From JBDNDK01 sp046719185 (lineage in GTDB: Bacteria > Armatimonadota > UBA5829), in contig JBDNDK010000004.1 of assembly GCA_046719185.1 (NCBI GenBank), positions 1 to 31,409 of the forward strand: a stretch of 31,409 nt of DNA, read 5' to 3'. The position numbers were made by a program, and so were the translations under genes. Position 1 is the stretch's first letter, and the number at the start of each line of letters is the position of its first letter. The notes beneath the pieces are model-generated. The model saw nothing but the letters and a program-made list of their open reading frames with translations, searched no databases and had not been told where the DNA came from. This document shows, one piece after another, positions 24,539 through 31,409 of this stretch.

Positions 24539-26335
24539 TTATGACTTTACTATCACTGTAATTGGATAATTAGAACCAGCTAAAGGAATTGTTACAATCC
24601 TTATATTCCTTGTTTCACCTGGTTGTATATTATAAGAATTTAAAGTAATTTCTTTAGGTGGGGTGGCATATTTAACAACAGATTTTTTTCCATCAACATA
24701 AAATATACCAGATGCCATTCCAGCACTTGGTTCAAAAGCAACTTCCACTTTTCTTGCTCTATTTGTTGGATTTTCCACTTTTACAGTGATATCATATTTG
24801 ACTCCATAATTGCCATGTAGAGTTTTTGAATTATCAGCAGAAACTAATGGATGTCTGCCTACGGAAATAAATGTCCATCTGCCTCCAACAGTGTAGGTTT
24901 CTGTGATTTTCTTAACAGGTTTTTCATATACATGCTGGTTATACGGTACAACCAATGATTGTGGAGCTGGAAGTATTTGACCAACACTAACATTATCAAT
25001 ATTTGGCTGTGCGGCAGTTATTCTCACCAATGCAGGATTACTGCTGATTTGCTTAATTTGAAATATTCCACTTGAAGTATCATGATTTTTTAGCATATCA
25101 GAAACTAATATTAGTCTTGAATATGGCGGTACATTTTGCATATAGCTGATATTTGATAGCTCACTGTTAAAGAATCTATCTACTGCCACATATCCTACAT
25201 GGTAGGTATCAATATTTGGAGCAGATATTCCATCAGAAATTCTAAAGGTTGCTGGAATATCGGATGTGTTTACAATTTCTACTATAAAATGAATTCTTTG
25301 ACCCATAAAATTTTGATGATGGTATAAAACTTTTGTTGGAGTGTGTAATTGAAGTCTGGCTGCATATAATAATTCAAATTTCCTAAGTGATTCAGGATCA
25401 TTTGAATAAAATATTTGCTCTGCTTCCTCTCTTGGAAGATTTATATTTTCAATAGGTATTGCAATTTCTGCATTCACTGGTAAATAACCTTCACCAGTAA
25501 TTCTGTATGCCACTTTTGCTTCTCTTCTTGCACCAGTCTCAAGAGCGGTTTTTCCTGCATTTACTGATAATATGCTTACCTTTGTTCCATATTCTAAAAT
25601 CACTGACTCCATAAATTTTTGTCGTGCAACAAATTCAAGTAGTGATATTGGAGCAGGATTTCCTGTTACTTGTGCAGGTGATGTAACTGAAACTCTGCCT
25701 GCATACCTTTTTACTTCTATTAAGCATTTTTCAACAAATTCATTTACACAAACATCTAAAACAGTCTCACCAATAGTTATTCCAGTAACGGTGATAACTC
25801 TTGTTTGTTGATCAATTTGAATGCTTGCAACAAGCTCATTTTCTATTTTTGCTTGTATTTCACCAGTGGATGTTCCACCAACTTTAAGTCTTCTATTTTC
25901 TTTTTCAGGGACAGTTAAGGAATTTGTGCTAAGCTTTAATGGAGGCAATGCGAATAGTCTTTTTATATTTGATGTCCAAGATTGTGCAAGAGCAAGCGGG
26001 GTAGAGTTTGCTGCTTTTGCGTCTTCAGGATTAGCAATGCATATCACTTGATCTCCTGCATAAACTAATGCCCTTGCACCATCAGCTTTTGCAGTAAATG
26101 CTTCAGCTTTTACACCTGCTTCTGATTGAGCAATCAATCTTTGAGCTGTTAGTTTTGCTCTGTCTTCTGGAGTTAGATTTCCATTATTAACTCTAAATCT
26201 TACTGCCACTTCTTCATTTATATAAACACTACCATCTTTATCAATAGCAATTCTTGGTTTATAATTTGCTCCAGCAAAATTGGATAATATTATTATAAAA
26301 ATCAATAAGTAAAAAACAGTTGAACGATAGAGCAT
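24539..26335 (-). CDS. Secreted protein of unknown function with Ig-like domains (598 aa)
   Basis: I cannot assign a family. A signal peptide (about 1-23, ending F-A-G-A) leads into a small N-terminal module (about 24-130; I-A-I-D-K-D-G-S-V-Y, then an R-A-K-L-T-A-Q-R-L-I helix). About 135-205 resembles a bacterial Ig-like or pilus-protein N-terminal fold (L-K-V-G-G-T-S-T-G-E-I, then I-T-V-T-G-I-T-I-G-E-T-V-L-D-V). About 210-598 is beta-rich; its last third contains a segment resembling a CARDB/NEW3-type adhesion fold (V-E-N-P-T-N-R-A-R-K-V-E-V, then I-Q-P-G-E-T-R-N-I-R). No catalytic motif is visible. GGGAGG before the ATG. Probably exported and structural or adhesive, possibly expressed with the GHL10 gene. 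Confidence 0.75.
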   Translation of the reverse strand: MLYRSTVFYLLIFIIILSNFAGANYKPRIAIDKDGSVYINEEVAVRFRVNNGNLTPEDRAKLTAQRLIAQSEAGVKAEAFTAKADGARALVYAGDQVICIANPEDAKAANSTPLALAQSWTSNIKRLFALPPLKLSTNSLTVPEKENRRLKVGGTSTGEIQAKIENELVASIQIDQQTRVITVTGITIGETVLDVCVNEFVEKCLIEVKRYAGRVSVTSPAQVTGNPAPISLLEFVARQKFMESVILEYGTKVSILSVNAGKTALETGARREAKVAYRITGEGYLPVNAEIAIPIENINLPREEAEQIFYSNDPESLRKFELLYAARLQLHTPTKVLYHHQNFMGQRIHFIVEIVNTSDIPATFRISDGISAPNIDTYHVGYVAVDRFFNSELSNISYMQNVPPYSRLILVSDMLKNHDTSSGIFQIKQISSNPALVRITAAQPNIDNVSVGQILPAPQSLVVPYNQHVYEKPVKKITETYTVGGRWTFISVGRHPLVSADNSKTLHGNYGVKYDITVKVENPTNRARKVEVAFEPSAGMASGIFYVDGKKSVVKYATPPKEITLNSYNIQPGETRNIRIVTIPLAGSNYPITVIVKS

Positions 26336-26442
26336 TAAAACCTCCCTAATAGATGGATAATTATGTTAATGAGGATCTATAGTTTATAAATATATCTATG
26401 TAGGTTTAGTAAGTATCTCTACTAGTATAATAGATAATTATA

Positions 26443-26472
26443 ATTCTAAATTTATATATTATATAATGTCAA
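26443..26472 (-). promoter_or_regulatory. Promoter of the 598-aa secreted protein gene
   Basis: On the minus strand TTGACA (26472-26467), an 18-base spacer, TAGAAT (26448-26443). The transcript would have a leader of about 100 bases. The spacer is pure A/T. Confidence 0.55.
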
Positions 26473-26488
26473 TCGAATAGTGGTTAGA

Positions 26489-26516
26489 TTGCCTTTATTT
26501 TATAACTTAATATTAG
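26489..26516 (+). promoter_or_regulatory. Candidate promoter of the FAD-oxidoreductase gene
   Basis: TTGCCT (26489-26494), 16-base spacer, TATTAG (26511-26516), with an expected start near 26523 and a 30-base leader containing GGAG. Only moderate matches in an A/T-rich region. Confidence 0.35.
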
Positions 26517-26553
26517 ATTACAAAAATATTATGAAAATAATGGAGTTGTTTAT

Positions 26554-28308
26554 ATGAATTTAGCATTTAATGTGGTTGATCACAATTGTGATGTTTGTGT
26601 TGTCGGTGGTGGCATGGCTGGAATTTGTACAGCTATATCAGCAGCAAGACATGGAGCAAATGTTATTTTGATGCATGATAGACCTGTATTAGGTGGAAAT
26701 TCTTCAAGTGAGTGCAGGGTTCATATTAGTGGTGCAGACATTCATGGCAAAAATCCTAACTTGAGAGAAACGGGCATTTTAGAAGAGTTAAGACTTGATA
26801 ATGTAAAAATGAATCCTAATGAATATTATCCTATTTGGGATTTTGTGTTATACAATAAAGCAATCACCCAAGATGGATTAAAATTATTGCTCAACTGCTC
26901 TTGCCAAGATGCAGAGATGAAAGAAAACTCTATTGAATCGATCACTGGCTGGCAGTTAACCACTCAAACATTTCAAAAAGTAAAGGCAAAAGTATTTGTT
27001 GATTGTTCAGGTGATGGTATTCTTGCTCCATTAACTGGTGCCTTGTATAGAATTGGTAGAGAAGCAAGAGATGAATTTAATGAATCTATAGCACCGGTAA
27101 AAGCTGACAACAAAACAATGGGTATGACTTGTCTTTTTCAAGCTGTTGATACAGGCACTCCACAAAAATATGAGCCTCCAAGATGGGCTTATTCTTATGA
27201 ATCTGATGATGAGCTTCCTTATGGTGCAAATGATCATAACTGGTGGCGAATGGGCTATTGGTGGATTGAACTGGGTGGTGAGCAAGATTCAATAGCAGAC
27301 ACAGAAAAATTAAGAGATGAACTTTTAAAAATCACACTTGGTGTATGGGATCATATTAAAAACAAAGGTGATCATGGAGCAGAAAATTGGGCTCTTGAAT
27401 GGATTCAATTTCTACCAGCAAAAAGGGAAAGCAGAAGATATATAGGAAAACACATACTTACTCAAAATGATATAGAATCAGGAGGGCAATTTGATGATGT
27501 GGTAGCATACGGTGGTTGGAGTATGGATGATCATCATCCCGCAGGATTTAATGCTACAAAACTCGGGCATCCAGCTACTATATTTCATCCTGCTCCGTCT
27601 CCGTATGGAATTCCTCTAAGAGCTTTTATTTCCAAAAATATTGACAATTTAATGTTTGCAGGAAGATGTGCAAGTGCCACTCATGCTGCAATGAGTTCCA
27701 CAAGAGTTATGGGCACTGGCTGCAGTATGGGTCAGGCTGTTGGAACCGCAATAGCTCTTTCATTAAATGAAAATTTAAAAATAGATACCTATGAGGAATT
27801 TATAAAAAAACTTCAGCAGGCTCTTTTGAAAGATGATTGCTATATACCAAATATCAAATATGAAATTTCAGAGATTACAAAGAATGCTGAATTGTCTTCA
27901 AATCAAGGCAATCCAGAGCCAATTAGAGATGGAATAAATAGACCAATTGGTGAGGATAATCATTGTTGGGAGTGCAGTGAAGGAGATTGGGTTTCTTATA
28001 CTTTTAATCAAGAAATAGATATATCAGAAGTCAGATTGATTTTAGACAGCTCACTTGATAAGCACATCACTCTCAGCCTTCATAAGCAATATAATGAAAG
28101 AATATCTCAAATACCTATCACTCTACCAAAATCATTTGAGTTAGAAGCATTAAAAGATGAATGTTGGAATAGAATTACACTTATTGAAGATAATTACCAG
28201 AGGCTTGTAAAAATACCTCTTTCAATAAGGACCAGAGGAATTAGGTTCAAATTGCATTCAACTTGGGGAGCTGAGAAAACTAAATTATTTGCTTTTTATT
28301 TAGATTAA
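26554..28308 (+). CDS. FAD-dependent oxidoreductase (FAD_oxidored type) with C-terminal beta domain
   Basis: The N-terminal dinucleotide-binding motif V-V-G-G-G-M-A-G (residues 16-23) is followed by L-G-G-N-S-S-S-E-C-R-V-H-I-S-G-A, typical of the FAD_oxidored (PF12831) group. V-D-C-S-G-D-G near 150 and a second FAD contact N-L-M-F-A-G-R-C-A-S near 370 support it. The last ~120 residues look like a galactose-binding (F5/8-like) beta-sandwich (W-V-S-Y-T-F-N). No signal peptide is present. These proteins are abundant in carbohydrate-degrading Lentisphaerae, Verrucomicrobia and Armatimonadota, with unknown substrates often supposed to be sugars. The ATG has GGAG about 8 bases upstream. The gene stands alone, divergent from the secreted-protein gene. 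Confidence 0.87.
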   Translation: MNLAFNVVDHNCDVCVVGGGMAGICTAISAARHGANVILMHDRPVLGGNSSSECRVHISGADIHGKNPNLRETGILEELRLDNVKMNPNEYYPIWDFVLYNKAITQDGLKLLLNCSCQDAEMKENSIESITGWQLTTQTFQKVKAKVFVDCSGDGILAPLTGALYRIGREARDEFNESIAPVKADNKTMGMTCLFQAVDTGTPQKYEPPRWAYSYESDDELPYGANDHNWWRMGYWWIELGGEQDSIADTEKLRDELLKITLGVWDHIKNKGDHGAENWALEWIQFLPAKRESRRYIGKHILTQNDIESGGQFDDVVAYGGWSMDDHHPAGFNATKLGHPATIFHPAPSPYGIPLRAFISKNIDNLMFAGRCASATHAAMSSTRVMGTGCSMGQAVGTAIALSLNENLKIDTYEEFIKKLQQALLKDDCYIPNIKYEISEITKNAELSSNQGNPEPIRDGINRPIGEDNHCWECSEGDWVSYTFNQEIDISEVRLILDSSLDKHITLSLHKQYNERISQIPITLPKSFELEALKDECWNRITLIEDNYQRLVKIPLSIRTRGIRFKLHSTWGAEKTKLFAFYLD

Positions 28309-28369
28309 GAAGCTATTGTGATAAGGTGTTAAAGTTGTTTGATAGATTCTATTGTGGGTAATCTGAGAA

Positions 28370-28405
28370 TAGGTATGATGTTGCATAGAAATTTTATCAT
28401 ACCTA
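28370..28405 (+). repeat. Perfect 10-bp inverted repeat before the BCAM0308-type gene
   Basis: TAGGTATGAT (28370-28379) and ATCATACCTA (28396-28405) are separated by 16 bases. No U-tract follows. It ends 32 bases before the TTG start, so it may be a leader hairpin, an operator or a weak terminator of the preceding gene. Confidence 0.5.
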
Positions 28406-28437
28406 AACTTATGACTGCAAGATAGGAGGCAATAGAA

Positions 28438-28947
28438 TTGACAAACAGAAATCATGTGCAAATTAGAAACACTGTTTCAACTGACTCTGAAGTGCAGGAA
28501 CTCTCAAATCAATTTCCAGACAAAAGTGTGTGTGAAGAATGTAAATCTGTATATTCATTAGGCAGATGGTATTCAAAAGATGAGTTTTTAGCAACTCATA
28601 AAAGAGCTGAGCTTGGCGAAAAAGTAATATGCCCTGCTTGCAAAAGACTAAAAGAACAATTTCCCGGTGGTGTGCTGACATTAGAAGGTGATTTTCTACT
28701 TGAACATAGACAAGAAATATTAAATTTAATTAGAAATGAGACAGAAAAAGCACAAAATTTCAATCCTCTTGAAAGGGTGATGAGCATTGATTTTGATGGA
28801 AGTGTAATGGAGATCACAACCACTAATGAAAAACTAGCCCAAAGGCTTGGAAAGGCAATACATAAAGCCTATAGTGGAGATATAGAATACAAATGGTCTC
28901 AAGGCAACAAACTAGCTAGAATCTATTGGCAAAGAAACACACTATAA
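28438..28947 (+). CDS. BCAM0308 family zinc-ribbon protein
   Basis: A 169-aa protein with two C-x-x-C pairs (32-35, C-E-E-C; 65-68, C-P-A-C) forming a likely zinc ribbon, separated by the conserved G-R-W. Next come F-P-G-G-V-L-T-L-E-G-D-F, H-R-Q-E-I-L-N-L-I-R-N-E, and a C-terminal part with T-T-T-N-E-K-L-A-Q-R-L-G and I-Y-W. This order matches the BCAM0308 group, which is distantly related to NMD3-like zinc proteins. The function is not established. The start is TTG with a perfect AGGAGG 8 bases upstream; a polar N-terminal extension of 25 residues precedes the ribbon. Not membrane-bound. Confidence 0.8.
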   Translation: MTNRNHVQIRNTVSTDSEVQELSNQFPDKSVCEECKSVYSLGRWYSKDEFLATHKRAELGEKVICPACKRLKEQFPGGVLTLEGDFLLEHRQEILNLIRNETEKAQNFNPLERVMSIDFDGSVMEITTTNEKLAQRLGKAIHKAYSGDIEYKWSQGNKLARIYWQRNTL

Positions 28948-29094
28948 AAAACTTTTTTCATAATATTCTGCAAATTGCTAAAATATGTCCATATAAGCTA
29001 CAATTTGGGCACTATAATAATAATAATTTTCGTATGAACTAAAAATACAACAGTTAGTTTTTTTGTTTAAAAAACAAATTGGAGGAATATAATA

Positions 29095-29421
29095 ATGACT
29101 ATAACTGAAATGCTAAAAAAAACAATGAGCTTTGGATTGGGAGCAGCAGCTTTTTCAATTGAAAAAATTAAGAATTTTACCGAAGAAATGGTGGAAAAAG
29201 GTGAAATGACAAATGAAGAAGCAAAAAAAGTGATTGATGATTTTTCTAAGAAGATTGAAGAAGATAAGAACAATGTTCAAAGTTGGATGAAGCAGCAAGC
29301 TGAAAAAATTATTGATCAAGCTGGTGCTGCAAGAGCAGAAAAAGTAGAAGAGCTTGAAAAAAGAGTTGCAGAACTTGAAGCAATGCTAAAAGATCATAAG
29401 CATGAAGATTGTTGCCATTAA
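29095..29421 (+). CDS. Phasin-superfamily small coiled-coil protein
   Basis: A 108-aa protein with a short amphipathic/hydrophobic N-terminus (F-G-L-G-A-A-A-F) followed by a long Glu/Lys-rich helix. M-V-E-K-G-E-M-T-N-E-E-A-K-K and a terminal leucine-zipper-like coil (V-E-E-L-E-K-R-V-A-E-L-E) are typical of the PhaR/phasin-like group often encoded beside AarF/UbiB kinases. The tail H-K-H-E-D-C-C-H could bind metal. A perfect TTGGAGG lies 8 bases before the ATG. No polyhydroxyalkanoate synthase is in view, so a role in storage granules is not supported here; membrane or lipid association with the kinase is as likely. The kinase gene follows after 34 bases, probably in one operon. Confidence 0.82.
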   Translation: MTITEMLKKTMSFGLGAAAFSIEKIKNFTEEMVEKGEMTNEEAKKVIDDFSKKIEEDKNNVQSWMKQQAEKIIDQAGAARAEKVEELEKRVAELEAMLKDHKHEDCCH

Positions 29422-29455
29422 TTTGCTAACATAATACATCTGACTAGGTATTAAT

Positions 29456-31111
29456 TTGATACTTCAAAAAAGTAGAAGACATTTTGCAAGATACAAAGAA
29501 ATAGCAAGAGTAATAGCTCATCACGGATGGGGCTGGGTTCTTGGCAGAATGGGTTTCAGTGAGTCAGGAAAAAAGCTAGAATCCAAAAAAGAAGCAACTG
29601 CAGCTTCTGCACATCTAAGAGAAATGCTGGAAGAACTTGGTCCCACCTTTGTGAAACTTGGTCAGATTCTTTCTACAAGACCAGATATTATTCCAGATCC
29701 ATATATTACTGAACTTAGCAAACTTCAGGATACTGCCCCAACTGTTCACACAACAGAAATAAAAAAAGTAATTGAATCTGAATTAAAAGCAAAAATTGAA
29801 GATTTGTTTTTATTTTTTGATGATATTCCTCTTGCTGCAGCTTCTATTGCTCAGGTGCATAAAGCTACATTAAAAGATGGTACAAATGTAATAGTAAAAG
29901 TACAAAGACCAAATATAAGAGAAACAATAGACACAGATCTTGAGATATTATACAGCAGAGCAAGATTTTTAGAAGATCACTGGGATGCAGCAAAAACTTT
30001 TGGGGTTGTGGATATTGTTGATGAATTTGCATTAACTCTAAAAGAAGAATTAGATTTTATAAGAGAAGCTAGAAACAATGAAAAACTTGGTAGTACAGGA
30101 AGTGATAAAAATTCTTTATGTGTTCCAAAAGTATTTTGGGATTATACAACTAGCAAAATATTAACTCTGGAATTTATAGATGGAATAAAAATAACTGATA
30201 TTGAAAAATATCCTGAAAACATAGACAGAAGCCAAGTAGCAAATAGGCTAGCTACTTCTTTTATGGAGCAAATATTTATAAATGGCTTTTTCCATGCAGA
30301 CCCTCATCCCGGTAATATCTTTATAAAGAAAGATGGATGTATAGTGCTTTTAGATGCTGGTGAAGTAGGCAGATTAGATATGGACAGCAGAAGTGGTGCT
30401 GTTAGAATGCTTATGGCATTTGAAAGACAAGATACAAGATATCTTGCTGATGAAATATTAGAGATGGGTATTTCAAGAGAAGAAGTAGATATTAGAAGAT
30501 TTACTTATGATCTTGGAAAACTTATAAGAAATTACTATGATCTTCCTGCTCAAACAGTAGATATGGGGGAACTGCTTATTAGAGTGCTTAAAGTATCAGC
30601 CTCTCATAAAATAAAACTTCCAGCTAACTTTGCAACTATGGGGAAAGTATTCAGCAATATTGAAGGAATTTGCAGAGTGCTTGACCCAGATCTTAACTTC
30701 ACCGAAGTATTAAAGAATTACATGAGCAAAGTTGTTAAAAGTGAACTGAAATCCAGCGGATTATTAACTGAACTTTTCAGCTCAATAATTGGAGTTAGAG
30801 GATTACTTCTTAGTTTACCCGATCAGCTTGACAGGCTAATGAGAAAGCTTGTTGAGGGAACTCTTAGAGTTGAGTTCAAGCATCAAAATTTAGAAGGTGT
30901 TTCTGAATCTTTTGAAAGAGGAGCAAATAGAATTTCCATTTCTCTTATTATAGCATCAATAATAATCGGATCTTCTCTAGTTGTTAAAAGTGATAAAGGA
31001 CCAACTGCTTGGTATGGTTTATCTACTCTTGGTCTTGTGGGATATATGACTGCTTCAATTTTTGGAATATGGTTGATAGTCTCAATAATAAAAACTGGCA
31101 GACATAAATAA
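29456..31111 (+). CDS. AarF/ABC1/UbiB family atypical kinase
   Basis: A 551-aa member of the ABC1/UbiB family, an unusual kinase-like ATPase linked in other organisms to ubiquinone or other isoprenoid-lipid homeostasis. The family K-x-G-Q motif (V-K-L-G-Q-I-L-S-T-R-P-D) is near residue 66, the Ala-rich loop A-A-A-S-I-A-Q-V-H near 125, H-A-D-P-H-P-G-N near 280 and the metal-binding L-D-A-G-E near 299. Two C-terminal membrane helices (about 495-515 and 522-545) should anchor it. The start is TTG at 29456 with only a weak AGG SD; the next ATG (residue 32) would remove conserved N-terminal sequence (Y-K-E-I-A-R-V-I-A-H-H-G). Confidence 0.93.
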   Translation: MILQKSRRHFARYKEIARVIAHHGWGWVLGRMGFSESGKKLESKKEATAASAHLREMLEELGPTFVKLGQILSTRPDIIPDPYITELSKLQDTAPTVHTTEIKKVIESELKAKIEDLFLFFDDIPLAAASIAQVHKATLKDGTNVIVKVQRPNIRETIDTDLEILYSRARFLEDHWDAAKTFGVVDIVDEFALTLKEELDFIREARNNEKLGSTGSDKNSLCVPKVFWDYTTSKILTLEFIDGIKITDIEKYPENIDRSQVANRLATSFMEQIFINGFFHADPHPGNIFIKKDGCIVLLDAGEVGRLDMDSRSGAVRMLMAFERQDTRYLADEILEMGISREEVDIRRFTYDLGKLIRNYYDLPAQTVDMGELLIRVLKVSASHKIKLPANFATMGKVFSNIEGICRVLDPDLNFTEVLKNYMSKVVKSELKSSGLLTELFSSIIGVRGLLLSLPDQLDRLMRKLVEGTLRVEFKHQNLEGVSESFERGANRISISLIIASIIIGSSLVVKSDKGPTAWYGLSTLGLVGYMTASIFGIWLIVSIIKTGRHK

Positions 31112-31134
31112 AATCAATGCCTGCCCAGATTATT

Positions 31135-31404
31135 TTATTCTTCAATTAAGTTTACTTCCACAGCTTTTCCATTAGATATTCTAAGTGTTTTAAGCTCATT
31201 TGCTTTGATAGAAAGGTTATACTGCTGGTTAAAGAATCTGAAAACAAAGTCAGTATCTTTCCCTGAGCTTTCAAAAAGTCTGACTATAAAACCATTTCCA
31301 TCTTCAGCTTGCTTCATTGCAGATATTTCAACATTTTCTGATGATATTTCACATAAAGACTGCTCTTGAGGCATTGAGCCCTTATGAATAAATGTTCCAC
31401 GTCG
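31135..31404 (-). CDS. GH38 alpha-mannosidase, C-terminal fragment
   Basis: Only the last ~90 codons are inside the window. The sequence H-K-G-S, then I-S-S-E-N-V-E-I-S-A-M-K-Q-A-E-D-G-N-G-F-I-V-R, matches the C-terminal beta domain of glycoside hydrolase family 38 alpha-mannosidases; the catalytic domain lies beyond the edge. Homology extends upstream of the Met at 31374. A TGA at 31407-31405 interrupts the frame right at the edge and is more likely an assembly error than the true gene structure. It converges on the UbiB-type gene with 23 bases between and no strong terminator. Confidence 0.72.
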   Translation of the reverse strand, partial: RRGTFIHKGSMPQEQSLCEISSENVEISAMKQAEDGNGFIVRLFESSGKDTDFVFRFFNQQYNLSIKANELKTLRISNGKAVEVNLIEE

Positions 31405-31409
31405 TCAGG

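Overview
The window is an AT-rich bacterial segment, probably a complete assembly contig. Both outermost genes run off the edges, and each shows an in-frame stop codon only a few bases from the end. The organism looks like an uncultured Gram-negative-type polysaccharide degrader. Hints of Armatimonadota- or PVC-like ancestry are a type IV-like prepilin with a C-terminal H-X9-DG motif, a multi-SLBB polysaccharide export protein, secreted GHL10, heparinase-like and GH5-like enzymes, a GH172/DUF2961 fragment, a GH38 fragment, and an FAD-oxidoreductase of the type common in those groups. The phylum is inference. TTG start codons with good Shine-Dalgarno (SD) sequences are frequent.

Layout: 1-759 GH172/DUF2961 fragment (+). 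965-2185 aspartokinase (+), with a probable internal start for a beta subunit, then a terminator. 2260-3360 Gfo/Idh/MocA oxidoreductase (-). 3668-4396 prepilin and 4529-7555 seven-SLBB export protein (+). 7720-9699 secreted GH5-like protein (+), meeting a heparinase II/III-like gene (-, 9700-12480) stop codon to stop codon. 12594-19118 a complete tryptophan operon trpEGDCFBA (-). 19595-20251 UPF0173 metallo-hydrolase (+). 20276-20764 unknown helical protein (-). 20927-22678 glutamine-dependent NAD+ synthetase (+). 22750-24423 GHL10 and 24539-26335 unknown secreted protein (-). 26554-28308 FAD-dependent oxidoreductase (+). 28438-28947 BCAM0308-type zinc-ribbon protein (+). 29095-29421 phasin-like and 29456-31111 AarF/UbiB kinase (+). 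31135 to the right edge, GH38 C-terminus (-).

The most interesting element is the trp leader (19203-19450, minus strand). A near-consensus promoter places transcription start on the A of a leader-peptide ATG, so the transcript would be leaderless. The 30-residue peptide carries Trp-Val-Trp. Behind it, RNA segments can form a 1:2 hairpin, a 2:3 antiterminator and a 3:4 terminator. Unusually, a second full intrinsic terminator (5:6) lies between the first and trpE. Segment 4 can pair with segment 5 over 13 bp, so one ribosome stall at the Trp codons could disarm both terminators together. I read this as a coupled six-segment tandem attenuator. The pairings are visible in the sequence; the mechanism is inference.

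The rest is mainly a mixture of amino-acid and cofactor housekeeping genes with secreted carbohydrate-active proteins. I saw no insertion sequences, CRISPR arrays, tRNA or rRNA genes, or phage genes.
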